The notes under the pieces: generated by a model
Told to the model about the DNA's origin: nothing
Databases searched by the model: none
What the model saw: the letters and a program-made list of their open reading frames with translations, nothing else
NCBI GenBank assembly: GCA_023105745.1
Contig: JALGQZ010000001.1
Span: 57,741,437 to 57,805,436 of the forward strand
Direction: 5' to 3'
Length of the DNA: 64,000 nt
Origin: Austropuccinia psidii
Lineage: Eukaryota > Basidiomycota > Pucciniomycetes > Pucciniales > Sphaerophragmiaceae
Program-made: the position numbers and the translations under genes
In this document: piece by piece, positions 1-11,275 of the stretch
Position numbering within the stretch: position 1 is the first letter of the stretch
Layout: the number at the start of each line of letters is the position of its first letter

Positions 1-289
1 AAAAAAATGAAATTTCAGAAACAGAAGACCACAATGATAAAGAAGATGAATCTGATTCAGAAATAGAAACTGAAGAAACAGAAACTTCTGAGAGTGATGA
101 AATTAACATAATTAATGAACAAATTGATAATATTGATTCAATATATGTAGTAATGGATGTAAATTCAAACTTGCCACAAGTTGGAACATCTGACACAAGC
201 CTGAAAAACATACAATATTCCAAGCTGCATAGAACCAATCCTGATAAAGGAATGGGATATACATTTGGAAAGTAAAGTATAAGTATTGT

Positions 290-575
290 CATGGTTGAAA
301 ACCAAGAGGAAAAAGTAAACCTGGACACATGAGCATACTGCACATGTGCTGGCAACAGTGACTTGAAAACAATTATGCCATATTGTGAAGAAAACCTTAT
401 ACCAATAAAAGGGGTTAAATTTAGTAGTGCAAGTGAAAGCATGAAGCCACTTGGAATAATTGACTTAACATTAATGTTTCCACACCCTTCCCAATGTATA
501 AGAGTGAAAGTAGAATTTGTAGTAATAAACAACTGTACTAGTAACCATTTTATACTAGGAAATTACTACTTGTAA
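290..575 (+). pseudogene. Ty3 retropepsin (protease) remnant
   Basis: The frame reads V-N-L-D-T-stop-A at 315-335. The expected aspartic protease motif is D-T-G-A, so the glycine codon has become TGA at 330-332. Downstream, residues of the form KPLGIIDLTL and FVVINNCTSNHFILG match the beta-strand and flap-to-ILG part of retropepsins. The protein would normally process the gag-pol polyprotein. The stop lies inside the active site, so this copy is dead. Confidence 0.75.
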
Positions 576-878
576 ATCTATGGCATAGATATCTCTAGCC
601 AAAAAGACATATATTTTACCATAGGAGAAAATAAAAGACAGAAATTTGGTTTCCTAAACAATGAGAAACAAATTACTGTAATAAAGAATGAAGAGCCAAA
701 CCCAGAAAAGCATTCATTCATAAGTGAACAACTTACTGAGGCAGAATTCAATCAAGAATTAACAGAAAAAATAAAAGAAAAGTTGATTTCCCTCTTATTT
801 AAATAGAGAAATTCCTTTTCAACTGATAAAGAACCATTAGGTGCAATAATTGGACATGAGGTAGAAATTATTCTTAAT

Positions 879-1690
879 TTGGAAAAACCTTATCCACTTC
901 TACTAAGAAGGCCAGCTTACCTAGCCAGCCCAAGAGTTAGAGAATCCTTGGAGGTACACATTAAAGAGTTAATGGACCTTGGAGAGTTGAGACAAGTAGG
1001 ACATAATAAACAGGTAGAAGTCACTACACCTCTCAGTATAACTTGGCACAATGGAAAATCCAGGATAGTAGGGTACTTTAGGGCTTTAAACACCTATACT
1101 ATCCCTGACAGATATCCAATACCCAGAATCCATGAGGCATTAACACAATTTTTTCAGGCTAAGCTCATTACAGCCATCAATTCTCTAAAGGGCTTTCACC
1201 AAGATGTCCTAACAGACAAAGCCAGAAAAATATTGAGGATAATAGTCCACTGTGGGATATATGAATATCTAAGGATGGAATTTGATATTAAGAATGCACA
1301 TTCGTATTGTCAGAGAATGATGAACACCATATTTCCTGAAGGATTATTGGAAGGATGGTTAATCATCTATATTTATTATATCATAGTTTGCTCAGAAACT
1401 TGGGAAAATCACTTAAAAATACTGGAAAGAGTCTTACAAAAGATATTTCAAGTAAATATGAAAATTTCCTTGAAAAAATGTCACTTTGCATATAATGAAC
1501 TAAAAGCACTGGGAAATGTTGTATCTGGATTAAGCTTGGGAATAGACAAAAAAAAGTAGCAGAAGTACTACTAAAGCCAATGCCCCAAACCAAGAAAGTA
1601 ATGAAATCATTTCTAGGATTTTCTGGATATCACATGCAGCATATAAAGGACTTTGCAAAAATTTCCAAACCCTTATATAAGCTCTTTGAC
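879..1690 (+). pseudogene. Ty3 reverse transcriptase remnant
   Basis: Recognisable RT blocks in order: KPYPLLLRRPAY, LGELRQVG, RIVGYFRALN, YPIPRIHEAL, KGFHQDVL, YEYLRMEFDIKNA. The catalytic block reads Y-I-Y-Y instead of Y-I-D-D: both aspartate codons are now TAT (1374-1379). A frameshift in an A-run near 1550 ends the long frame, but the thumb region (FLGFSGY, KDFAKI) continues in another frame to about 1690. An in-frame TAA follows before the RNase H part. The enzyme would copy element RNA into cDNA; this copy cannot. Confidence 0.9.
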
Positions 1691-1708
1691 AAACAGACAG
1701 TCTATTAA

Positions 1709-2160
1709 ATGACTGAAGAAAGGGAAAAAGCATATGAGGAATTGAAAAATTCCCTCACAAATGCCCCATTTCTTCTAAAACCAGATTGGAAACTAACTTT
1801 CAAACTGTACATTGATTCTTGTGGAGAAGGATTAGGTGATGCACTAAAACAGACACAAATTGTTAATGAAAAACCTTTTGAGGGACCAATTTTCTTTATT
1901 TCAAGACAAATTAAATCAACAGAAGCAATATATGGACAAATCCAAATGGAATTTCTTTGCTTGGTGTGGGCTCTAGACAAATTGCAATACTATTTGGATG
2001 GAAAAGTGTCTTATGTAATTACAGATTGCAATTCTGTAAAATCCCTATTAAACATGAAAACATCAAATAGACACATGCTGAGACGGCATATTTCTATCCA
2101 GGAATATAGTTCATAAATAAAGAAATATTCATAAAAATGCAGATTGCCTTAGCAGATGGG
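1709..2160 (+). pseudogene. Ty3 RNase H remnant
   Basis: The open stretch contains [16 protein letters not shown] (first catalytic Asp), [17 protein letters not shown] (Glu region) and [14 protein letters not shown] (Asp), the RNase H core that follows RT in Ty3 polyproteins. After the stop at 2116 the frame N-A-D-C-L-S-R-W continues, matching the A-D-x-L-S-R motif typical of the end of this domain. It is separated from RT by a TAA codon and is part of the same dead element. Confidence 0.85.
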
Positions 2161-2312
2161 CTTTAGCAAATACACCTGATAACCCAGCATGGCTACTGCA
2201 GGAAGAATATTATATAGAAGGCATATGTGTTACAGATATTGGCACATGATTCTTTAATAAGGTTTAAGAAAGCTACAAGATGGACTAAAACTGTCATATC
2301 TTATGCCATATT

Positions 2313-3376
2313 TTGTTGAATGATTGCAAAGACCCATCACTATCCTCCAAAATAGATGAAATCTGGAAAAAAGCATATGATGAAGGAAGATTCCACCTCC
2401 TTGATGGAACAATTTACCACAGAATCAAACACACATGTATTATGACCTTGACAGGTAGAACTCTGATAAGAGCTATACTACATGAATGCCATGATAGTGT
2501 TTTATCTGGACATCTCTCAGAAGATAGGACACTAGAGAGAGTAAAGACCTACTCTTGGTGGCCAAAATGGAGAAAAGATGTTGCAGAGTATTTCCAGCCC
2601 TGTGACAGATGTCAAAAAGTAAAAAGAGCCACAGGAAAGAAGTTTATAATTAGGATCCAAATCCAAGAACCAAAATCCTCATGGGAAAAAGTTCACATGG
2701 ATTGGGTAACAGCATTACCTCCAGTAGGATACATGAGCTTCAATGCATTCCTTGTACTAGTTGATAGGTACGGTAAAGTCCCAATGTTCTTACCATTTCA
2801 TGGAGATGACACAGCTATGGACACAGCCATAATGATATGGAGTAGAGTTATTAGTCATACTGTCTTATTCCAAAACATCATAAGTGATAGAGATCCAAAA
2901 GTCACTTCAGAATATGGAAAAACCTTCACAACTTGTATGGTACAAAGCTATAATTTTCAAGAGCTTACCACCCTCAAATAGATGGTTTAGCAGAAAGAAT
3001 GATACAAACTTTAGAAGACATGATCATAAGATTCTGTTCTTATGGCCTATAATGCAAATACTCTGATATTTTTACCTGTGATTGGTTTATCTTATTACCA
3101 GCTCTTGAACTGGCTTTTGAGACATCAATCCATTCTTCAGCTGGAAAAACACAAGAAATGCTAGAAAAAGGTTGGAATCCAAGAATTCCTTATGAAACTC
3201 TCAAAAAATACCTAGTGGACATACATCCACCAGAAAGAAGCTTCAAGATTATGCTTGACAAAGAAAGACATAATGCAAAAAGATGCATTAAAGATTCTTT
3301 AAATTATGCAAAGGAAAGATGGGAAAAAGTTCATAAGCCACCTGATTTCAAAGTAGGAGACTTGGTCTTAGTATAA
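2313..3376 (+). pseudogene. Ty3 integrase remnant
   Basis: The zinc-binding H/H/C/C module is visible (HECHDSVLSGH followed by CDRCQK), then the catalytic core with VHMDWVTALPP (first Asp) and IISDRDPKVT (second Asp). A frameshift and stops interrupt the core near 2940-2980; the third-acid segment DGLAERMIQTLED is found in another frame at about 2980-3020. The C-terminal part (3158-3376), ending in FKVGDLVLV, is the usual GPY/F-side segment. Integrase would insert the cDNA; this gene is broken in several places. Confidence 0.9.
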
Positions 3377-3790
3377 AATCTCAGCTTTAATAACATTAAC
3401 AGCCCCAAAAAATTGAAAGCTTCCTTTTCATGACCCCTGATTATAAAAGCACTTCATGACCCTAATGCTGTGCAACTATAACGCACAGGTGAATTAATGA
3501 ATAAAAGCCCAACCTTCCCTGTAAGTCTGATACAACCTTACAGCACAAGCAATAAAGATTTATTTCCACTAAGAAATAAACCCCCACTTTGAATTAACCC
3601 TCTAGAGAAGGAGAAGAAAATACAATTGTAAAGGTCCTGAAAGAAAGGAGGACAAGGAGAAAGAAAGAAAGGGAATACCTTGTAAATGTATAGAAACCCA
3701 GCTCAAGAGGATGAATGGCTACTTGAAAAAGATATTCCTAATTCTGATAAGCTATTAAGAAGGTTCAGACATGAAAGAAGACCTAAATAA
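3377..3790 (+). pseudogene. Ty3 polyprotein C-terminus with chromodomain-like tail
   Basis: After the TAA at 3374-3376 the same frame continues with FNNINSPKKLKASF, ALHDPNAVQL and PTFPVSLIQPY, interrupted by stops. After a further frameshift come YRNPAQEDEWLLE and LLRRFRHERRPK, ending in TAA at 3788-3790. The Y-x-N-P...D-E-W-L pattern is the core of a chromodomain, as in chromoviral Ty3 elements where it guides integration to chromatin. Assignment is by pattern only. Confidence 0.75.
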
Positions 3791-4008
3791 CATAAAGGTT
3801 CAGCATTATTAAGCTTCAAGACTAATAAAGTCTAATGAAGAGGTAGGACAGTGGATGATACCCTAATTAACTATATAAGATTGTGGTAAAATCATTGTTG
3901 GTCTTAGGGAACTCAAGCCTTTGAGATATGACCACATATTCAAAAAGATTACAAAATAACCTTATAATACTCATTCTCATAATAAAAATTGAAACATTAC
4001 CTGAAAAT

Positions 4009-4295
4009 AGGTGAAAATGCCATAAATAGGCATAAATTATTAATTACCTCAGAATCTAATGAGTAAATTATATCATTAGATTCCTCAGGATAAAATACAT
4101 ATATAACAGTTTTATGTCATATCTGTAAATATAATACTTACTGTGTAATAAGAAAAAATGCCATAAAAAAGCATAAATTCTTTTTTATCTAAGAATCCAA
4201 TGAAACAAAATGTGAAATAAATTGCACCATTGGATTTCCCATGAAAAACTACACTTATATCACTTTAATTTAATATCTGTAAAGTCAATACTTAA
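4009..4295. repeat. Two degenerate tandem copies of a ~140-bp unit
   Basis: The block beginning GAAAATGCCATAAATAGGCATAAATT near 4012 recurs as AAAAAATGCCATAAAAAAGCATAAATT near 4153. In both, matching segments follow: TCTAATGA / TCCAATGA, TCATTAGATT / CCATTGGATT, and ATATCTGTAAA followed by AATACTTA at the end. Spacing is about 140 bp with many substitutions, so the duplication is old. Confidence 0.65.
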
Positions 4296-4498
4296 GGAAA
4301 TAACCTGAATATATACACTTTAATGATCAGCACATATATTCATTGTTTTTAGCCTATATCTCTTGAAGTATACATGATACAGAGTTGAACCAAAAATAAA
4401 GTTTACACATAATTACTTCAGTAATAAACCATTATTTTAAGTATCAAGCCAGTACTGGTTGGTACAGGTTTGGTACAGACCAGTATTGGTCAAAATAC

Positions 4499-4960
4499 TT
4501 CCAACCAAGATATCTTAGTCAGTTTTTGAGATATCAAGAATCCAAGAGCACAGAATTGAAGGGCTTAATGAGCTCTTCAATTTGATATGCTTCATACTTA
4601 CCCTTCTCTAAGATACCAAAAGCTATAAGGACCTTAAGTTTTTGGATGTATTTTTGTACATCAGTATGAGGCTTCAAAACCTTCCAAGCCAGATATCTTC
4701 TCCAATTTAGAAGATATCTGTATTCTAATGATACAGTATTGTAGGGCTTGATTAGATCTACAGTTTGATATACAACACTTTACAGCTGTATGAATATATT
4801 CCAAAGATACAGGGGTTTCTTTATATGGTTAGTTTCAGAAATCCTGTATTTTGAGATGAAAACCTTTAAACCAAGATCCCTCTGTCAATTTGGAAGATAG
4901 AGGGGTCTAAGGTATCTCAAATTAAAGCTCTCACTCAGACCTTTAATTTGGCTGTACTTT
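4499..4960. repeat. Three degenerate tandem copies of a ~185-bp unit with palindromic core
   Basis: Copies start near 4499, 4681 and 4868. Each opens with CCAA-x-CCAAGAT..., then carries an inverted pair around a T-rich centre (AGATATCTT ... AAGATATC in the middle copy; GATCCCTCT ... AGAGGGGTC in the third). Each closes with AGGGCTT or a similar block plus a CTCT/CAATTTGATAT-like end. The paired arms differ between copies while remaining roughly complementary. Confidence 0.6.
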
Positions 4961-5760
4961 TGTACAGTTTTGTACAAGCCCTCCTACACCTTTGAGGGGT
5001 TGTTGGTGAAAAAAGGTGGTATAATGGTATCTCCTGATTTAGGAGTGCTACAGATGAATAGATGATACCATTGGATAGCTCTACCTTAGAGCTTCAAGAA
5101 AAAAACCATTCTGGTTGGGGTTTAATGAAGTATTTATAAGTTATATTAGAGGCTAGAATAAGAGTTTTTGCTTATTTGGTCTTATCTTTGATAGGGCATA
5201 TCTTTGTCCTTTCTTATTATATTTGAGGAGGTTTCCTCTTTATAATTTACTTTTATTGGCTATATCTGTCCAATACTCCTCATGCCATTACTTATGGTAT
5301 GTTGGATGTCATGCTGGTGCTCTGTTTTTAGTCACAGGCTGACAAAGATATCATAATTTGCTTTCTTAATGGCTGTAGCATGTATAACTTAAAAGCTAAC
5401 AATTATCAAAGTCTAAGCTTAAAATTGATCATTTATGATCACTCACTGTAATCTTATTTTAAGTTTAACAGTCATATAAGTGATAAAACTAGTTAATACT
5501 AAGAAAATACACAACAATTAGGCTTCTGCCAAGCCTATGATGTCATCAAAATTAGATTTATAGTGATAGCTCTGAATAATGGCGCAATAATGAGATAAGA
5601 TGGTTTAATTCTGATGTAATCATCACTAAACCTTAAGATACTGATCAAATTCAGTAGATAAAATCAGTAAATGTCTAATAGAAGACTTTTGCACTCTAGG
5701 AGAGATTATTTTAATATAAATAGAGCTCTTCTTACTCTATTTCTCCCTCAGACACAACAA

Positions 5761-6535
5761 AAACATTAAATTACTAAAACCAAAGGTAAAAGATTTCTTC
5801 TTTTTATATAAGACAGTCATATATTTAAAGAATCAAGTTCATCTTTATTCTAATCCTCAATTTTGATGTGATTAAATCAATTTTTTTTTGTTAAATTTCT
5901 CTAAAAATCTCCAATTCCATGTAAAAACAAGAGCATTTGTAATTTCTTTTAGTTTTTAATGTAAGTACAATTTAAATAGGTTGTATTTATGTTTTTTGGC
6001 TTAAAATTATTTAAAGTGTTAAAAGTAGGTTATTTTCTCTTCATTATAAGTTTTTTAATTCTGAAATTATTATAAATAGTATTTATATTAATTCATAACT
6101 TTAATATTAGTGATATTATTGTTATAATTGTTTTTTATTATTAAAAAGCACTTTATTATGCCTTTATTATTTGCTTTTAACAATAATAAAATGCTATAAG
6201 TATATGAATTATTATATATTAATATATTTATTTTATTATATTAATCACTTTTAATATATAATTTATATTCTTATATTCATTTAATAATATAACTATTTTA
6301 CACCATAACTATAATAATTCTTTATTATTATGATTATCTTTTATCTTATTATTTAATTTTCATAAGGACATTCAGAGTACAATAAGTAAAATAGTAGTAA
6401 TTTTTACTTATTGTTTCATAGTCAAACTTTCCAGTTTGCTATCTGCTCACATCTATAGATTCACCATCCTATATTTCTCTTTCCAAGACTTTTCTGCTGG
6501 TAATAAAAAAAACGTTACTCTAAATGAAGGATCAG
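5761..6535. other. AT-rich stretch without a gene
   Basis: Very AT-rich, with long runs of TTAT/ATTA words. I see no protein motif, RNA gene or clear repeat. The last 150 bases may belong to the untranslated leader of the copia relic that follows. Confidence 0.5.
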
Positions 6536-7285
6536 ATCCTGACCTTGCTCATGAGCATAGGTGAAGAGCTCTCACTTAACATCCTGGTTCAGAATCCATA
6601 TCATACTGATCCCTTCACTATTGAGAAGGTATGCAGCAGACTATTAATAGAAGGCAATTGTAGGTCCAAAAAACCATTGGACTCTACAATTCATGTTAAT
6701 TGAACCAAACACATCTATTATCCACCTAACCACTAATAATCTCTCAGAACCCCTAATTGTATTTATAAACCCAACCCTACAAGTCAAAACTCACAAAAGG
6801 CTATCTCCCCAAGCAGGTTTCCTTCAGGCTCTACTCCAACCAAGTTTAACCAAAATTCAAATCTCAAAGATTGTTTCTGTATTTTTCTGGATAAATACCT
6901 CAAGAAATATTTAGCTAGCCAATCATCAGCCCAAAAACTGAGGAGGTACCCTTATAAAACAAACTTATCAATGAATATCAAAAAGAGGAGGAATGCTTAT
7001 TTTTTCAAGAAAATTAACAATTCCTCAACAAAGTAGACTAAGAAAGCAAGTAATGGATGCATGACTCTGAAGCATTGTGATCCACTTCTTGCAACCTGTA
7101 ACACCAAACCAGATTCCATCACTATGAAAATATTCTCTGGATCAATTAACATAACCTTAGTAGGTAAACTCAACCTAAGCGTCATAATCCTTTCCTCAGT
7201 ATATTATTCCCCATTAGGAAACTCAAGCTTAATATCTGCCTCACAGCTTGAAGATAATGGTCTAAGATCCTATCAGAAGAACTAA
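6536..7285 (+). pseudogene. copia gag/protease remnant
   Basis: The 6540-6670 part reads as a gag-like segment (FTIEKVCSRLLIEGN). The piece at 7061-7285 holds GSINITLVGKLNLSVIILSSVYYSPLGNSSLISASQLEDNG written over two frames of the same strand; the G-x-V/L-x-L...LISxxQLxDxG pattern is the second half of copia aspartic proteases. The catalytic DSGA motif is not recognisable. Several stops separate the pieces. Confidence 0.6.
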
Positions 7286-7872
7286 GTAATATTATTAAAG
7301 TGTGGGGAAAAAATATTCCAAACATTTCCAAGACAAGGTAGCCTGTATATATCCACATACAATACAGTTCACAATTCATATGGAACTCCAACAGCTTGAA
7401 TGTCAACCATGATGAACCCACAAACTGGAACCTAATTGTAGGTAATCCCTCACTACACTATCTGAGCAAAACATCAAGAAATCAATTCTACTCTCCCCCA
7501 TCTTGATGTCCTGAAAGCTGAAAGCAATCCTTATGCAAAAGTAACCTTTGAAAAAATTCATTATGATCTACTGGAAATCACCCTCCTCCAAAAAAAGATA
7601 ATTATTCCAGGTACAGCAGAATCTATTTTCTATCTTCAAAATACCAATCCAAAGAAAGGTTAATTTCATTCATAAGGGAAATCAAAAACAAAGTGCAATA
7701 TTATCCAGCTTACCTGCATACCAATAGAGGAGGGAATTTCAGATCAGATTTGTTCATATCTCATGTAAACAAGCTGAATATTGTGATGGAGTTTGAACCA
7801 GCTAACCGTCCACAAACTGATGGTATAGCAGAGATTTTTAATCAAACACTGTGAATTAAAATCAGGTGCCTA

Positions 7873-7877
7873 CTAGC
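7873..7877. repeat. 5-bp target site duplication, left (CTAGC)
   Basis: Identical to 9784-9788 and directly abutting the TG...CA insertion. Five base pairs is the usual length for LTR retrotransposon integration. Confidence 0.75.
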
Positions 7878-9783
7878 TGTAAGATCTTTCTATGAAACTC
7901 TTGATATTATTACTATCACTCAAGAGTACTGTTACTCTTATTATTGAATGTAATGTATAGGCTTATTATAACAACAAATAAATAATGAGCTTCTTAATTA
8001 TTTCTTTTACTTGCTATACACTACCAGTTATTATAACAGTAAGCAGTAATTTTCTACTAGAATCAATTACAAGAAGTATTATCAATAAAACTCTATATTA
8101 AAATAAGATGAAATCATTTTTAATTCTGTTAAAAAACCAAAAAATTTAGAGAAAAAACTTTAAGAATTAATCAAACACTCACTAATTTTCAAAAAATACC
8201 TTTAAAAGAACTGGAAGAGTTATTTGAGAGATGATTTGTGGATTTAAAAGATCAAAATTGATTTATAACAGTAGTAAAACAATATAATAGTTGAAAACTA
8301 TTGGAAATAGCTCCCTTTTTAATTTAATGTCTTTCTTATTGATTTTGAAATATTCAAAACACTTAAGAAAAGATCTAACTAATACTTACTTGTTGGTACT
8401 AATTATAAGATTGAATCATAAGATGATTCTGGAAAAAACAGCAATAGTAGGCCTCTTTTAAGCATACAACATCTCACAGAGGCATGCAATGGAGAAAGCT
8501 AAAATAAAATTGAGTGAGAAACCTTTTAACACAACTGGTCCAATTATTATTTCACTTGTACTCATGTGAAATTATTATAATTACTTAATTAAGTCAATTC
8601 CATGACTACCAACCCCTTTATGGTTAAGAAATAAAGGAGTTACAAGTCTAAATCTTCTCTCATTTCAAAAAGAAAATCAATTTATATAATTTATAAATGT
8701 TATTGGAAATATAGTTCCAGATTTTTTTTCTGTGAATTTTTTAAGATTCAGTGTTTCATGTGGAATTATCAAAATTGGACTGTACCTAAAACTGTTGATT
8801 TGAATTATGGATTCATAATTATTTTTGGTTTTAATACTAGTTTTAACTTTCTCCATTGCTCCTGAAATTTCAGAAGAATTAATCTATAATTCTATTTTTA
8901 ATGAATTTTTGACATTTTGAGCCCATTTCTATGTAGAAAATCAAATAGTATAGTTACAGCTAGTTTCCATGAGGTAAATTGATGGATACTAGTCCAAAAA
9001 TGTTTTTAATTACTCCTTTTGGGTTTTTTAATTAAAAATAATTGATACTGGACATGGTTACAGTAGTTAGATTTTCTCTTTACCTCCTTGTCACATCAAA
9101 ATAGCAGCATATTTGCAATTTTCTTATGATTTAATGAGAGTTTAACTTGGTAACCAAGTTCCCAAAAGGCTTTAGTATACGAGTTGGGCCATTATCAGCC
9201 ATGGGTTAAAAATTTAGAGCTATCCATCACCCAGAGGCCTCAGAAGTTGGGTACCTTGTCTCTCTTTAATGTATTTTGTCCCCCTTAGCTATTTTCATGT
9301 CAAAAATAGTAATTCAGGCTTCAAGACTGATATCCATTATGGGTGTATCAAAGCTTTATGTAAGAATACAGGAATTTTAAGTTCCACAAACATGAATAAC
9401 ACTATTCTTAGTGTGTATATCACATGGTATTTCTCACATTCCCATTATGTTGGTATGAAATTGAGAAAAACAAAAAAAATCACAATTCTTTTAGGTGGTA
9501 TTGATGATCTGGTGTTATATTATTTTCCATATTACCACCTCATAGAGCTCATTTGAGCTTAGTCCCCCATGGGGTTTTCCTAGGTGAGTTTCTGTGTGGA
9601 ATCCAAATATGGCCTTCAATTCATGGATTTACCTACAACCAAAAAAAATTATTCATAAATTCTCAAAATCAAAATGATGAGTTTTTGCATATATGCATGA
9701 CTTATGGGTTATTCATAGTCTTAGAGCTATTTTTATTAAATTGTGGGCAAGTTGGGTATTTAAAATATACCTCAAGGCTCACA
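7878..9783. mobile_element. TG...CA insertion in copia integrase, probable solo LTR (1906 bp)
   Basis: The insert begins TGTAAGATC and ends GGCTCACA, and is flanked by CTAGC on both sides (7873-7877 and 9784-9788). The host copia frame is continuous when the insert plus one CTAGC is removed. The two ends show no long direct repeat to each other and there is no convincing element protein inside, so it is best read as a solo LTR or a non-autonomous LTR-type element. Short open frames inside (for example 9269-9556) look accidental. Confidence 0.75.
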
Positions 9784-9788
9784 CTAGC
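9784..9788. repeat. 5-bp target site duplication, right (CTAGC)
   Basis: Identical to 7873-7877. The copia integrase frame resumes in register here. Confidence 0.75.
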
Positions 9789-10211
9789 TCAATCCAACAT
9801 ACCAATGAGCTACTGGGAGGAAGTGGCCAAATCCTCCTCTCTTTTAATCAAAATTCTACCATTAAAAATCCCCAAATGGAAATCACCTGCCAGTATCCTA
9901 TCTTATTCTAATCTCACTATTGATTTTATCCAATTAATTTACTCACTAATAACATTTGGACTGAAGTTTTTTGTTAGTAACCCAATGGAATCAAAGGATT
10001 TGCCACCATATAATCCATTTTTACTCATAGGATACAAAGGCTACTCAGCTTCTGGAAGATTCTTTGTCCCAGTTGGTAGAAGAATAATTATAAGTAGGTA
10101 TTTCAAACCTAAAGCCTTCAACTTTAACCATGTCTCAACTTATGTGCTTAAGAAACAAAAGGAAATCCTCAATTAAAACACAAATGAAGCTCTTCCATCT
10201 CAAATTAAATA

Positions 10212-11275
10212 TTGTCAAATTCCCAATCCACATCATTGAAGGCCCTTAACCATGAATGCTCTCAAAATACACATAGTCCTCCAACTTGTGAACCAACAGC
10301 TACTACACTAGCCAATGTACCATCCAATCCCTCATTGGCTACTCTCAAACAAGAAAAACCAGCAGAGTCTGAATCTATAAATCCCAATCCCTCCCCATCC
10401 CATATTCCACTACCTCAAAATAAAGTTTATTCATATTTTCTACATTATACAACTGCCCCAGAAATGTAGACACCAGAATATCCACAGACAATCTCTTAAC
10501 TGACTCAAGAGGCCAAGCTCAACCTGAGGAAAGCTTCTTACTAGCAATGGAAGACAGTGAACTGAACCTAACTGAAACCATCTTTATAAAGGAATTATTT
10601 TCCAATCTAAGCAAAGCACATCACCAGAAAGAAGCAATGGATCAGGACTTTGAGTCTCTTACCTCAAAAATCACTGTAAAGCTGGTTCCTCAGCCAAGTA
10701 AACAGAAATTAATTGGTGGTATGTGGACTCTAGTTAAGAAAAATTATTCATTTGGAAATGCATTGAAATAAAATGCAATATGAGTCTGTTTTTTTCCATT
10801 AACTATTCTGACAAATACTCATCAGTAGCAAGATCCAAATTGTCCAAAATACTTTTATTCTTAGCAGTTAATCATAAGTAAATCACATATCAATTCAATT
10901 TTGAAACAGTCTTTTTATCTTCAAATATTAATGTACCAGATTATGTTTCTCAGTTTTCTAACTATGAAGTTCCTGGCAAGTCAAACTGGGTATGGAGGTT
11001 GAAAAAGTCACTGTATGGCACCAAAGAAGCTCCAAGATGGTGGGATCCCCACCTAGTAAGTATTATTAACACTATTTTTTTGTACTTGATAGATACTTAT
11101 GAATGCCTTTTCTTTAATTAGTTTAAGACTATCTTCCTTCACAGCCATGCTGACAGTGGATCTATTGTGGGAGAGTCACAAACCAAACTTGAGAATTCTC
11201 TGATCGAGCTGAGGAAATCTTACACAATCAAAACAATGAAAAAAGCAACACAAAATCTGGGTTACCCACTGAACT
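10212..11275 (+). pseudogene. copia linker and reverse transcriptase remnant
   Basis: 10212-10469 is a Pro/Ser/Thr-rich linker typical between copia integrase and RT. 10547-10771 holds EAMDQDFESLTSK and KLIGGMWTLVKK, the entry block of copia RT. After breaks come TYSSVARSKLSKILLFLAVNH, then VWRLKKSLYGTKEAPRWW (the LYGLKQAPRxW block, mutated) near 10990-11040. The YVDD block is not readable. RT is therefore degenerate. Confidence 0.75.

Larger units (their letters stand above)
1..3790 (+). mobile_element. Ty3/gypsy chromodomain retrotransposon relic, 5' end outside window
   Basis: Remnants of protease, reverse transcriptase, RNase H, integrase and a C-terminal chromodomain-like tail follow each other in the canonical Ty3/gypsy order on the plus strand. 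They are broken by stops and frameshifts throughout. The gag part is cut by the left window edge; the first 280 bases encode an acidic linker rich in Glu, Asp and Ser. The style of the polyprotein resembles chromoviral elements abundant in rust fungi (recognition from memory, not a search). The element cannot be active: both the protease and RT catalytic motifs are destroyed. Confidence 0.9.
3791..5760 (+). other. Non-coding tail of Ty3 relic, possibly a degenerate 3' LTR
   Basis: No coding potential. The stretch follows directly after the polyprotein stop and contains two sets of degenerate tandem repeats (listed separately). Its length of about 2 kb is similar to the LTRs of the other Ty3 element in this window, but I found no second copy here with which to define LTR borders, so LTR identity is only a suggestion. 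Confidence 0.3.
7440..10176 (+). pseudogene. copia integrase remnant, interrupted at 7878-9783
   Basis: The left part (to 7877) carries HTNRGGNFRSD (second catalytic Asp region degraded) and NRPQTDGIAEIFNQTL (the third acidic residue). The right part, from 9784, carries IPMSYWEEVAKSSSLLIKILP, the copia motif after the catalytic core, then LIGYKGYSASGRFF and a post-integrase strand. The interruption is in phase: joining codons across the 5-bp target duplication restores the alignment. The N-terminal zinc module is not clear. Confidence 0.75.

Noticed and set aside
9269..9556. 95-codon frame inside the TG...CA insertion
   Set aside because: No similarity to gag, pol or other element protein; the insertion looks like a solo LTR.
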